A stretch of DNA of 12,844 bases from an uncultured Nitrospinaceae bacterium (GCA_913043155.1 CAJWLY010000023.1:1-12844); one strand, 5' to 3'. Counted from the stretch's first letter, positions 1 to 7,657 are shown. Notes: generated by a model from the letters alone, not told the origin. Made by a program: numbers and translations.

Positions 1-216
1 ACCTGGAAGCTACCCCCAGGCAGAAAAAATAAAAGATTGCCGCGGCGAGGCGCCCCGTGCGCTCCTCCTCTATACCCGGATTGTATTCGGAAAGGTCGAA
101 TAATGCCACCGCGGGATGCTCTCCAGCCTATGTAGATCAATTATTCCAGGATATGGCCGGTGAATATTAGGCCCTAAGGGAGGATTTGTAAACCATCGTT
201 CGGATTTCACGCCCTC
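1..216. other. Left edge, no firm gene
   Basis: No gene can be supported here. On the plus strand the frame beginning at base 2 is open from the edge to a TAA at 101-103, giving about 33 residues that end in LLLYTRIVFGKVE. This could be the C-terminus of a gene starting outside the window, but it is too short to judge. One minus-strand frame is also open to the edge, but its Gly/Arg-rich translation looks non-coding. No clear terminator hairpin with a T-run was seen. Confidence 0.2.
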
Positions 217-245
217 TTGTGCGGGAGACACTCTTTTGATATATT
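217..245 (+). promoter_or_regulatory. Putative sigma70-type promoter for the gene at 299
   Basis: TTGTGC at 217-222 is followed, after 17 bases, by TATATT at 240-245. The -10 box matches the consensus at 5 of 6 bases and the -35 box at only 3 of 6. Transcription would begin near 252, leaving a leader of about 47 nt before the ATG at 299. The call rests on sequence match only. Confidence 0.35.
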
Positions 246-298
246 TTCTACCACAGAACTCAAATTATTTAATGGACCCTTTTGCAGGAGAAACGACG

Positions 299-679
299 AT
301 GTCGAATTCCGTCGAAGCACTTAAAGCGGCGATTGAGCTGGAAAAACAGGCTCTCGAAAAATACCGGGAGGCTCTTCCCCATGTAACCCACGCACAAACC
401 CGTGAAGCGATCGAAAAATGTGCTTCTGAGAAGAACCAACAAATCGATGCACTTCACTGGATGATCATGGCCGAAGCGGGGCAATTGAAAACTGAGGAAG
501 CGCCCAGTGAGACCCCTGCCGCGGAAAGCGAATCCGGAACGCCCAAGGCCGGGAAATGCCCATTTTCTGGCGCGCTTGCCGATATGGGGATCGATATTTC
601 AAAGATGGGAGATATGTCTAAAATGGGGGATATGGCTGAGATGATGAAGGGACATTCATCTGATGATTCTAAGTCCTAA
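299..679 (+). CDS. Small helical protein with Met-rich tail, possibly ferritin-like
   Basis: The protein has 126 residues. I chose ATG 299 over the in-frame ATG at 236 because AGGAG at 286-290 sits 8 bases before it, and the extra N-terminal residues look non-coding. Residues 1-62 form two amphipathic helices rich in Glu, Lys and Ala. They contain an E-x6-Y pattern (ELEKQALEKY) and recall half of a rubrerythrin or ferritin-like bundle. A low-complexity Glu/Ala/Pro linker (63-85) leads to a KCPFSGALADMG segment (86-97) and a tail with two copies of SKMGDM, ending in Ser/Asp. There is no signal peptide or membrane segment, so it is probably cytoplasmic. The Cys, Met and His residues of the tail could bind metal; that is inference. 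It is followed 27 bases later by a zinc-ribbon gene, probably co-transcribed. I do not recognise a named family. The coding call is strong and the function uncertain. Confidence 0.8.
   Translation: MSNSVEALKAAIELEKQALEKYREALPHVTHAQTREAIEKCASEKNQQIDALHWMIMAEAGQLKTEEAPSETPAAESESGTPKAGKCPFSGALADMGIDISKMGDMSKMGDMAEMMKGHSSDDSKS
599..634 (+). repeat. Tandem 18-bp repeat encoding SKMGDM twice
   Basis: Two adjacent 18-base units (599-616 and 617-634) encode SKMGDM-SKMGDM. They differ at synonymous positions (for example GGA versus GGG for Gly), so the duplication is not very recent or the peptide is under selection. A degenerate continuation, AEMMKG, follows. Confidence 0.8.
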
Positions 680-706
680 GTTCTCGGTTTCATTCTGGAG
701 GTTGTT

Positions 707-835
707 ATGCCAGACGATTCTCCCCAGAAAATTTTAATTGAGTGTCGTAGTTGCGGTATCGAGAATCAGATCAGCGGTTATATTCCCGGTATGTATATAC
801 ACTGCAATCAGTGCCGGGAGCGCTTAATCGGCTAA
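707..835 (+). CDS. Zinc-ribbon microprotein, 42 aa
   Basis: This short gene runs from ATG 707 to TAA 833-835 and encodes 42 residues. It has a strong ribosome site, GGAGG at 697-701, 5 bases before the start. The protein carries two CxxC knuckles, CRSC (residues 13-16) and CNQC (33-36), 16 residues apart. That is the arrangement of a rubredoxin-like or zinc-ribbon fold binding one zinc (or iron). The segment between them (GIENQISGYIPGMYIH) resembles the beta-hairpin of small zinc ribbons. There is no signal peptide. It lies 27 bases after the Met-tailed helical protein and is probably co-transcribed with it. The specific role is unknown; nucleic-acid or protein binding is usual for such domains. 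The good SD and paired CxxC motifs make a real gene likely despite its size. Confidence 0.75.
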   Translation: MPDDSPQKILIECRSCGIENQISGYIPGMYIHCNQCRERLIG

Positions 836-866
836 TCCGCAGCGCCCCTTCCTTGGGGTCATCGCA

Positions 867-2477
867 TTAGGCGCCTCGCTCCGTATTGAGACGAACCTTC
901 TTGAGATACATGAGCTCCATAGAGTTTATTTCCAATCCATTGACATGGGGTTTGATCAAAAGATTCTGTGTGGAAACGAAAAGCGGGATCATCGCGGCAT
1001 CGGTTTCGGTTAATATCCTCTGGGCTTCGTTATAGACGTCAAGCCGTTCTTCAGGGTCGTGCAGGGTTGCCCCCAGCGCCACAAGCTCGTCGTATCGGGC
1101 ATTGCTCCATTGAAGGCGATTGTTACCGCTTGTGGAGATGAACAGGTTCATAAAGTTATCCGGGTCCGGGAAATCCGCTCCCCATCCCAGTCTAAAAACC
1201 TGGGGTGGATCGACCTGAAGTCTACTGAGAAACACTTTCCATTCCTGACTTTCGAGTTCTATAGATACCTTGAGGTATTTCTTCCATTGGGCTTGAAGGA
1301 ATTCAGCAATCAAGCGGTTCGTATCGTTCGTGTTATACATGGCGGTGATTTTTGGAAAGTCCTTTCCGTTGGCGTAACCTGCTTCCGCCAATAATGACCG
1401 CGCTTTTTCCGGGTTGAACTTTGCCCCGATGTTTGGATTGTAACCAAACATTCCCTTGGGAATCCATGACGAGGTAGGAAGTTCTCCGCCCTTAAGGAGA
1501 AGGGGGAGGCGAGAGCGATCGATTGCATGGGCAAAGGCTCGCCTAACGAGTGTATTGTCAAACGGAGGTTTGGTTACGTTGATTCCATAATAATATCCGC
1601 GTAATTGCGGCAGGCTACTATATTCTGGGTGATCTCTAAAATGGGGAATGGCCACTGGTGGTAGTTCCACTATTTCCAGCTCGCCGGTTTCGTAAAGAGT
1701 GAGTGCAGTGGTTCTTTCCTTAATCACATAAGCCAGAACTGTGTCGAGAGCAGGCCGCCCTTCGTAGAACCGTTCGTTCGCTGCAAGGACCAGTTTGTAT
1801 TCGTGGTGCCACTCGGCGAGTTTGAAGGGTCCGTTGGTTACGATCTTGTCCGGATCGGTCCAGTGATCGCCGAATTTTTCGACGATGTCTTTCCGTTGGG
1901 GGAAGGTCACCATGAATGTGGTGATGCTAGGAAAGTAGACTACCGGTTTTTTCAGCCGCACTTCGAGGACGCGGGGAGAAAGGGCGCGCACGCCGACCTC
2001 GGATGCATCTTTGATCAGTCCGGAGTTGTATTCATAAGCGTTCTCGATATCGAACAGAAAGTAAGCGTACTGCGCTGCTGTGGTGGGGTTGAGCAAACGT
2101 TTCCATGAATACTCGAAATCCTCTGCCGTCACCGGTTGGCCGTCGGACCACAGCACGTCATCCCGGAGATAGTAAGTGATGGTTTTTCCGTCTTTGGAAA
2201 ACTCCCATCGCTCCGCAACGGCAGGCACAGCTTCTAAGTTGGCATTGTACTGGGTGAGCCCTTCCATGAGGTTGGTTAGGATGTTGAAGGAGACGCTGTC
2301 CGTAGCCAGAGTCCAGTCCAGAGTCGGGGGCTCGTTACCTATGGGCATGCGGAATATCTGCCCTGTTCTGGTTTCACCTCCGGAACACCCGGCAAGGAAA
2401 CCTAGAAATATTGCAACCGCAAGGAGGGTTCCAGGTAAGCGACCAGCTTTGTTATGGGTCCGTTGTGCAATGGTCAT
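867..2477 (-). CDS. Extracytoplasmic peptide-binding lipoprotein (OppA/SBP family 5)
   Basis: The protein has 536 residues, normal for SBP family 5 (OppA/DppA type), which captures oligopeptides outside the inner membrane and delivers them to an ABC importer. Residues 1-30 form a lipoprotein signal: basic N-region, hydrophobic LLAVAIFLGF, then lipobox LAGC with Cys31 as the lipidation site. Family hallmarks follow in order: NEPPTLDW near the mature N-terminus, LMEGLTQYN, AERWEFSKDGKTITYYLRDD (the usual 'W..s.DgktytF.LR' segment), NGPFKL, the FDN..VRRAFAHAIDR segment, and a C-terminal WGADFPDPDNF stretch. No permease or ATPase genes lie within the window on either side, so it either serves a distant transporter or acts as an orphan receptor. 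It converges with the zinc-ribbon gene, 31 bases away. The start lacks a good SD (only GGAC), and the predicted promoter lies almost on the start codon. Confidence 0.93.
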   Translation of the reverse strand: MTIAQRTHNKAGRLPGTLLAVAIFLGFLAGCSGGETRTGQIFRMPIGNEPPTLDWTLATDSVSFNILTNLMEGLTQYNANLEAVPAVAERWEFSKDGKTITYYLRDDVLWSDGQPVTAEDFEYSWKRLLNPTTAAQYAYFLFDIENAYEYNSGLIKDASEVGVRALSPRVLEVRLKKPVVYFPSITTFMVTFPQRKDIVEKFGDHWTDPDKIVTNGPFKLAEWHHEYKLVLAANERFYEGRPALDTVLAYVIKERTTALTLYETGELEIVELPPVAIPHFRDHPEYSSLPQLRGYYYGINVTKPPFDNTLVRRAFAHAIDRSRLPLLLKGGELPTSSWIPKGMFGYNPNIGAKFNPEKARSLLAEAGYANGKDFPKITAMYNTNDTNRLIAEFLQAQWKKYLKVSIELESQEWKVFLSRLQVDPPQVFRLGWGADFPDPDNFMNLFISTSGNNRLQWSNARYDELVALGATLHDPEERLDVYNEAQRILTETDAAMIPLFVSTQNLLIKPHVNGLEINSMELMYLKKVRLNTERGA

Positions 2478-2484
2478 GTCGTCC

Positions 2485-2514
2485 AGAATAACACCCAGCT
2501 AGCTTTGAGGGCAA
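2485..2514 (-). promoter_or_regulatory. Putative promoter of the OppA-type gene
   Basis: Read on the minus strand, TTGCCC (2514-2509) is followed after 18 bases by TATTCT (2490-2485). Transcription would start around 2477-2479, at or just before the ATG at 2477, leaving little or no leader. It is a moderate consensus match and was not tested. Confidence 0.35.
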
Positions 2515-2654
2515 TATGGCGGTGAATGGAACGGCACCTTGTTTGGATGGGGTAGCATGCGACGCCAGAGGAAAAGACGCTAGATATCTTCGTCCATCAA
2601 AACTTGAAAGACCATTTCATTTGCCACCGACGGCCCTGATCCAGCAGATACCTC

Positions 2655-2682
2655 TTTACTTTTCAGGGTGCATCGATAAAAT
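2655..2682 (+). promoter_or_regulatory. Putative promoter of the LRR gene pair
   Basis: TTTACT at 2655-2660 and TAAAAT at 2677-2682 are 16 bases apart. The -10 box matches at 5 of 6 bases. The start point would be near 2690, about 20 bases before the ATG at 2710. The 2478-2709 region between the divergent genes shows no other gene. Confidence 0.35.
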
Positions 2683-2709
2683 AACCCCTCAACCTTATCC
2701 TAAGAAGCT

Positions 2710-3396
2710 ATGCCTACGGAAGCAAGAAAACCAAAAATTGAGGACCTATCCTACGTCCGTAAATGGATCAAGCGGTGCCTGAGCAAGGACGGCAAGACTC
2801 TCGATTTTTCCAGCAGGGGTATTGATAACCAGGTCGCAATGGAATTAGCAGAAAACGTGGCATTGCCTGATATTGAAATCCTTTATTTACATACCAACAA
2901 AATCAAGGACATGGGGTTGGAAGAGTTGGCCCAGTCAGAATTGTTTTCTCCGCTTCACGAACTGTGGCTGTATGAAAACCTCATTCGTGACGACGGAGCA
3001 CGGGCTCTGGCCGAATCGGAACAGCTTAGGAAGTTGCGCTATCTGAGTCTTTACACCAACCGGATTGCAGACGACGGGGCCGTGGCCCTGGCTGAATCGG
3101 AAACGTTGTACAACCTGGAGACGTTGGACCTCTCGTTCAATCGTGTGGGCGACCGAGGAGCCCGTGCGCTGGCGAATTCGAAAAATTTAAAAAAACTTAA
3201 AACGCTTCATCTCGATGCCAACCGAATTGGTTACGAGGGAATGAAAGCTCTGGCCGAGGCACCTGGACTTCCCGCTCTGCATGAGCTCAACATGCAGTAC
3301 AACCTTATCGATCCCCGAGGACTAGAGCTGCTTCAGGAGTCGGACCGACTAAAAGGCTTACAGATGTTTAAATCCGATTGTCCTGCCGATAACTGA
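2710..3396 (+). CDS. GALA/ribonuclease-inhibitor-type leucine-rich repeat protein
   Basis: The protein has 228 residues, nearly all of it leucine-rich repeat with an exact 27-residue period: LxL strands begin at residues 31, 58, 85, 112, 139, 166 and 193, with a last degenerate one near 220. The repeat follows LxLxxNxIxDxGAxALAESExLxxLxx, including the GAxALA signature of GALA-type LRRs, so a horseshoe made of beta strands and alpha helices is expected. Residues 11-30 (DLSYVRKWIKRCLSKDGKTL) form an N-terminal cap seen again in the minus-strand LRR protein at 9855-10403. There is no signal peptide or membrane segment, so it should be a cytoplasmic protein-binding scaffold; the partner is unknown. 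Only a weak SD-like AAGAAG precedes the ATG. It ends with TGA, and the next LRR gene starts 6 bases later in the same reading frame, so the two may be one interrupted gene or a coupled pair. Confidence 0.9.
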   Translation: MPTEARKPKIEDLSYVRKWIKRCLSKDGKTLDFSSRGIDNQVAMELAENVALPDIEILYLHTNKIKDMGLEELAQSELFSPLHELWLYENLIRDDGARALAESEQLRKLRYLSLYTNRIADDGAVALAESETLYNLETLDLSFNRVGDRGARALANSKNLKKLKTLHLDANRIGYEGMKALAEAPGLPALHELNMQYNLIDPRGLELLQESDRLKGLQMFKSDCPADN

Positions 3397-3402
3397 CCCA
3401 AT

Positions 3403-4881
3403 ATGAAACCGAGCAAAGGCGATCTGTATATTGTCGACCTGTTAAGAAAAAGCGTCGAAAGTGGAAACCGCTGTCTCGATCTGAGCTACGAACGACTTGG
3501 TGACGTGGGAGCTATTTTTCTAGCGCGGATGAAAGACTTGTCCCATGTCACTCAACTGAATCTGAGCTGGAACGAGCTGACCGATGTGGGAATCGAAGCT
3601 CTGGTAAAGTGCTCCTCATTGACCGGACTCACCACGCTAATCTTGGAAGCCAATGAGATTGGTGATGGGGGTGCGCGGGCGATCTCCGAAGCTAAATTAT
3701 TTGCCAAGCTCAAACATCTGAGCCTGACAAAAAACCAGATTGGCGACTCCGGGGCATTGCACCTCATTAAGTCCGGAGCCCTGACCCAACTCGAAACGCT
3801 GGACCTAGAATTAAACCGGATCGGGGAAGAACGTCTGGCGAAGTTTCCGGATGGTACGGCTGTGGTTTCACTTGCACGGCTTAACCTGCGCAGAAACCAG
3901 CTGGGTGACGAAACGGTTTCCGACTGGCTGCAAACGGGAGCGTTCGTGCCCGTGCGGCATCTCAACCTAGGCTGGAACGGGATCGGTGATACGGGTGCAG
4001 GTTTGCTGGCAAAATCGCCGACCCTTGCTCGCGTCGAACAACTACTTCTCGACTCCAATTCCATTGGCAACGTGGGAGCCGAGGCTATTGCTCAATCCAA
4101 GCAACTGGAGTCCCTCACCGATCTTTATCTATACGATAATGATTACAATGGCACTTCCGAGACGGCCCTCATGGATTTACGTATCCGTCTGCTTTTAAAG
4201 AAGCGCTTCTCGGGAACGGAGCTGAACTTGAATGGTCAGCGGCTGGAGAATGCCGGGCTCAAAGCCCTTGCCCGGTCGGATCAGCTAACCGGGGTGGAAA
4301 CGCTTTCGCTGAGGAACAATCATTTTGACCATGTCGGACTTGAAGCGTTGGCGCAAAGCAAACATTTGTCAGCGCTCAAATCGCTCAACCTGATGGACAA
4401 CCCGATAAGGAACAAGGGAGTGATTATTCTGGCGGAATCCGAAGCCTTCTCCGGTCTGAGAAACCTGAATCTAGAAAATTGCGGAATTATGCCTGCCGGT
4501 GTTCTGGCATTGGCGCGGTCGGCAACTCTCAATGGGCTGGAAGAAATTACGCTCAACAAAAACGAAATTAAGGAAAGAGGATTTCAGCACCTGACCGCTT
4601 CTGAAAATTTTACCAACCTCAAAAGCCTCAAGGCGGGAGACGTTTTTGTCGGAGATTTGGCAGTAAAATCAATTGCGCTTTCTGCGCACTTGGGGAAACT
4701 GGAAGAGCTTTGTCTGAACGGCAATAATATCACCCGCGATGGAGTCGATACTCTCTGCAATGCGTCCAACCTCAAAGCGCTTAAGAGAATCGATTTCAGG
4801 CGTAATCTCATGCAATACGAAGACTGTATCCTGCTTACCGATTTGCCCCGCTTTAAAAAAATGGAAATGGTCCGTTTTTAA
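3403..4881 (+). CDS. Double-array GALA-type leucine-rich repeat protein
   Basis: The protein has 492 residues in two LRR arrays. Array A has LxL strands at residues 25, 52, 79, 106, 133, 160, 187, 214 and 241, an exact 27-residue period. After a 33-residue step, array B runs at 274, 301, 328, 355, 382, 409, 436 and 463, again every 27. Each array opens with a helical cap: residues 7-24 (DLYIVDLLRKSVESGNRC) and 257-273 (MDLRIRLLLKKRFSGTE). Both resemble the cap of the upstream LRR protein. The arrays keep the NxIxDxGAxALAxS pattern, though some repeats are degenerate (residues 141-155 and 409-425). There is no signal peptide, so it is probably a cytoplasmic binding scaffold. No SD is visible before ATG 3403; translation is probably coupled to the preceding gene, or results from readthrough of its TGA. 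The TGA at 3394-3396 lies in the same frame, and readthrough would give a protein of about 723 residues. Confidence 0.88.
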   Translation: MKPSKGDLYIVDLLRKSVESGNRCLDLSYERLGDVGAIFLARMKDLSHVTQLNLSWNELTDVGIEALVKCSSLTGLTTLILEANEIGDGGARAISEAKLFAKLKHLSLTKNQIGDSGALHLIKSGALTQLETLDLELNRIGEERLAKFPDGTAVVSLARLNLRRNQLGDETVSDWLQTGAFVPVRHLNLGWNGIGDTGAGLLAKSPTLARVEQLLLDSNSIGNVGAEAIAQSKQLESLTDLYLYDNDYNGTSETALMDLRIRLLLKKRFSGTELNLNGQRLENAGLKALARSDQLTGVETLSLRNNHFDHVGLEALAQSKHLSALKSLNLMDNPIRNKGVIILAESEAFSGLRNLNLENCGIMPAGVLALARSATLNGLEEITLNKNEIKERGFQHLTASENFTNLKSLKAGDVFVGDLAVKSIALSAHLGKLEELCLNGNNITRDGVDTLCNASNLKALKRIDFRRNLMQYEDCILLTDLPRFKKMEMVRF

Positions 4882-4957
4882 AAAAACTCCTTGCCTTTTC
4901 AACGCCAGCAGGTATGTCAAACTTTTCAAATGCTGAATTTTTTCGTTTCCAAGTGTT

Positions 4958-4986
4958 TTGAAAATTTATCGTAAAACTGACATAAT
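4958..4986 (+). promoter_or_regulatory. Promoter of hemY, suggesting a leaderless transcript
   Basis: TTGAAA (4958-4963) and CATAAT (4981-4986) are separated by the ideal 17 bases. Each box matches the sigma70 consensus at 5 of 6 bases. The start point, about 7 bases beyond the -10 box, would fall at or beside A4993 of the hemY ATG. No SD precedes that ATG, so a leaderless mRNA is the simplest reading. Confidence 0.5.
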
Positions 4987-4992
4987 GATTTT

Positions 4993-6429
4993 ATGAAAAA
5001 AATCATCATCGTCGGCGGTGGTATTGCAGGTCTTGCAGCGGCTTATCGCGTTCAGGAGGAGATTGCGCGAGGCGCGTCCATTGAGTGTGTTCTTCTCGAT
5101 TCTGCTGAAAAATTCGGTGGAAAGATATCGACTCTTCGGTTTAATGGGTTCATCGTTGAGCGTGGTCCCGACTCTTTTATCTCGCAGAAACCGCATGCCA
5201 TCGAACTGTGCCGGAAGATAGGCCTTACCGATCGGCTCACTGGTACCAACCCGGGCCATACCAGTACCTACGTTTACGTTAATAAAAAACTGGTAACCAT
5301 GCCCGATGGGCTAAGTCTGATGATTCCGACTAAGTTCATGCCGTTTGTTTTCAACTCACTCTTCACCCTGCCGGGGAAGGTTCGAATGGGGCTGGATCTG
5401 TTCATCCCCAAAAAAAAGGACAATGCGGATGAAAGCCTCGCTTCGTTTGTGAGGCGACGCATGGGCGAAGAGGCGCTTGAAAAAATGGCCGAGCCCATGC
5501 TCGCGGGGATCTATGCCTCCGATCCGGAAACGATGAGCATTAACAGCACTTTTCCCATGTTCGTTCAGACCGAGCAGAAATATCGTTCGCTCATTCTCGG
5601 TATGCTGGCGCAAAAACGGCGACAGGCCAACATAAATTCTAGGACATCGAGCGCAAGCCAGCCCTTTTCCCTGTTCATGACTCTTAGAAATGGACTGGAT
5701 GAAATGGTGGAGACGCTCGTCGAGAAATCACCTGCAATAACTTTTCTCAAGGGGACTGGGGTGGCCGACCTCAGGGTCTCGGGAGAAGGATGGCGCCTGA
5801 CCCTTGACGACGGGAGTGTGATGGATACCGATGCGGTCATGCTCGCCACCCCAGCAAACATTTCGGCCCACCTTGTAGAAAAAACCGCTCCTAAGGTGAC
5901 GGAGTTGCTGAACAGGATCCGCTACGTATCGACGGCTACCGTATCGATTGCATATAAGAAAGAGAGGTTTCCACACGCACTGGACGGATTTGGGTTTGTG
6001 GTGCCCAAAACGGAGGGGCGGAAAATTCTTGCCTGTACCTGGACATCGTCAAAATTTCCTGAGCGCGTGCCCGAGGGGTACGTTATGCTTCGCTGTTTCG
6101 TCGGCGGGGCGCTGCAGGAAGAGTTGGCAGAACAGGATGAAGATGCGATTGCCGCCCTGACGTTGAAGGAACTGCATGACATTATGGGCGTCGACCGCGA
6201 GCCGGAATTCATAAAAGTGTTTCATAATCGAAAGGCTAACGTGCAGTACCGTGTGGGACATTCCGCATTAATCGATTCGGTACGGGATGTGTTGAAATTC
6301 ACTCCTGGCCTCTACCTCACCGGAAGCGCCTACACCGGTATTGGTATTCCCGACTGCATCCGGGATGGAACCCATGCTGCTACAGAGGCTATAGATTTCT
6401 TGGTGGGTCAATCCTCGGCAGGGGTTTAG
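4993..6429 (+). CDS. hemY: Protoporphyrinogen oxidase, HemY type (FAD)
   Basis: This 478-residue enzyme oxidises protoporphyrinogen IX (or coproporphyrinogen III in some lineages) with oxygen and FAD, a late step of haem synthesis at the inner face of the membrane. The N-terminus MKKIIIVGGGIAGLAAAYRV is a Rossmann FAD-binding motif (GGGIAG at 8-13) followed by a Glu/Asp-ended strand. The family motif ERGPDSF is at residues 56-62 and FGGKIST at 41-47. The C-terminal FAD segment GLYLTGSAYTGIGIPDCIRDG (439-459) is typical of HemY/PPOX. Length is normal. The start is fixed by the canonical N-terminus even though no SD precedes it. The FIST gene follows after 43 bases and the hydrolase gene after that, suggesting one transcription unit. 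The haem-b and haem-c proteins at the right edge give a plausible need for haem. The unrelated E. coli enzyme is called HemG; HemY avoids that confusion. Confidence 0.95.
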   Translation: MKKIIIVGGGIAGLAAAYRVQEEIARGASIECVLLDSAEKFGGKISTLRFNGFIVERGPDSFISQKPHAIELCRKIGLTDRLTGTNPGHTSTYVYVNKKLVTMPDGLSLMIPTKFMPFVFNSLFTLPGKVRMGLDLFIPKKKDNADESLASFVRRRMGEEALEKMAEPMLAGIYASDPETMSINSTFPMFVQTEQKYRSLILGMLAQKRRQANINSRTSSASQPFSLFMTLRNGLDEMVETLVEKSPAITFLKGTGVADLRVSGEGWRLTLDDGSVMDTDAVMLATPANISAHLVEKTAPKVTELLNRIRYVSTATVSIAYKKERFPHALDGFGFVVPKTEGRKILACTWTSSKFPERVPEGYVMLRCFVGGALQEELAEQDEDAIAALTLKELHDIMGVDREPEFIKVFHNRKANVQYRVGHSALIDSVRDVLKFTPGLYLTGSAYTGIGIPDCIRDGTHAATEAIDFLVGQSSAGV

Positions 6430-6472
6430 CATCTAAATCGGTAAGACTCTAAATGTCATTTAGGAAAAAACT

Positions 6473-7657
6473 ATGAGGTGGGCATCCCATTTATCTACCG
6501 ACGATGCGATTGAAGCGTGTGTTGAGCGGTCGACCGAAGCGGTTCGAAAACAGATGGGGGGTGAAGAAGTTCACCTAACTCTTATTTTTGTTGCATCGCA
6601 ATTTAAGGATCAGTATGAAGAAGTTCAAAAACTGATCCGTAATAAGATGGATCCGGGTTGGTTCATCGGTTGTTCCGGCGGCGGTATCATCGGCGGCGGC
6701 AAGGAAGTGGAACAGCAGGCCGCATTTAGCATCACCTGCGCCAACATGCCAGGCGTGGAAATCCAAAGCATCTATTCCGATACCATGAGCCTACCGAATC
6801 AGGATACTGCCCCCGGTATCTGGCGGGAATGGCTCGGTATCGATGCCGAGAAGCAGCCCAAGTTTATTTTTCTTGCCGATCCGTTTTCGTTTCGCGGCGA
6901 GGAGTTTCTATCAGGAGTCGACTTCGCCTATCCGAAAAGCAGGAAGGTGGGCGGGCTCGCTAGCGGCGCCAATATGCAGGGAGGTAACGTGCTCTACCTC
7001 GATGACAAGACATACCACAACGGGTTGATTGGGCTAGCGCTCAGCGGCAACATCGCAATGGACACCATCGTCGCCCAGGGGTGCCGTCCGATAGGTAAAC
7101 CAGTCAAGGTCACAAAATGTGAAAATACTCTGCTCACAGAACTCGATGGACAGCCTCCACTGGAAGTCCTGCAGAAAGTTTACGAGGGACTGAACGAAAA
7201 CGATCGGCAACTAGTGCAAACTTCGCTGTTTCTTGGCATCGAGATGGATCCGCTAAAAGACAATCCGCAACAGGGTGACTTTCTCATCCGCAACATCATG
7301 GGTGCCGACCAGGCAAACGGCGGCATCGCCATAGGCTCGATATTGCGCGAAGGACAACTGGTCCAGTTCCACCTGCGGGATAAAATTATGTCTGCCGAAG
7401 ACTTGAAGCTAATGCTGGATCGTTACCGCTCTGGTGGCAACTCAAAGGATGCGAGCGGTGCGTTGCTGTTTTCCTGCTTGGGTCGAGGACAATACCTGTA
7501 CGGAAAACCCAACCACGATTCCGACATGTTTCGAGATCAACTCGGCGACATCCCGTTGGGCGGGTTCTTTTGTAACGGCGAGATCGGACCGGTGGGGAAT
7601 ACTACCTTTCTGCACGGGTACACCAGCTCCTTCGGAATATTCAGGGAAGCCCGCTAA
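6473..7657 (+). CDS. Stand-alone FIST-domain protein (FIST_N + FIST_C)
   Basis: The protein has 394 residues. Residues about 20-230 match the FIST N domain, with the glycine-rich IGCSGGGIIGGG (65-76) that corresponds to the family's 'iGcSt.G.i' turn. Residues about 240-385 match FIST_C, with GALLFSCLGRG (329-339) and GGFFCNGEIGP (363-373) followed by FLHGYT. FIST domains are thought to be sensory modules that bind small ligands, possibly amino acids, and are often fused to histidine kinases or chemoreceptors. Here there is no output domain, signal peptide or membrane segment, so it is a free cytoplasmic protein. Translation starts at ATG 6473 behind AGGA at 6462-6465. It is 43 bases after hemY and 28 bases before the metallo-hydrolase gene, probably one operon. 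The ligand is unknown. Confidence 0.88.
   Translation: MRWASHLSTDDAIEACVERSTEAVRKQMGGEEVHLTLIFVASQFKDQYEEVQKLIRNKMDPGWFIGCSGGGIIGGGKEVEQQAAFSITCANMPGVEIQSIYSDTMSLPNQDTAPGIWREWLGIDAEKQPKFIFLADPFSFRGEEFLSGVDFAYPKSRKVGGLASGANMQGGNVLYLDDKTYHNGLIGLALSGNIAMDTIVAQGCRPIGKPVKVTKCENTLLTELDGQPPLEVLQKVYEGLNENDRQLVQTSLFLGIEMDPLKDNPQQGDFLIRNIMGADQANGGIAIGSILREGQLVQFHLRDKIMSAEDLKLMLDRYRSGGNSKDASGALLFSCLGRGQYLYGKPNHDSDMFRDQLGDIPLGGFFCNGEIGPVGNTTFLHGYTSSFGIFREAR

Noticed and set aside
844..859. CCCC-TTCCTT-GGGG hairpin between the zinc-ribbon gene and the OppA-type gene
   Set aside because: The stem is only four or five pairs with no T-run on either strand. Not enough for a terminator call.
2516..2782. 88-aa plus-strand ORF upstream of the first LRR gene
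   Set aside because: It overlaps the LRR start in another frame, has no SD, and its composition (Pro/Cys-rich, no motif) looks like chance. The LRR frame is clearly the coding one.
4858..4888. AAAAATGG/CCGTTTTT hairpin at the end of the second LRR gene
   Set aside because: The stem is mostly A-T, includes a G-T pair, and its T-run lies inside the stem within the coding end. It is too weak to call a terminator.
4985..4996. Three-codon ORF (ATG ATT TTA TGA) overlapping the hemY start
   Set aside because: It lies on the predicted -10 box and so would not be in the transcript. Coincidental.
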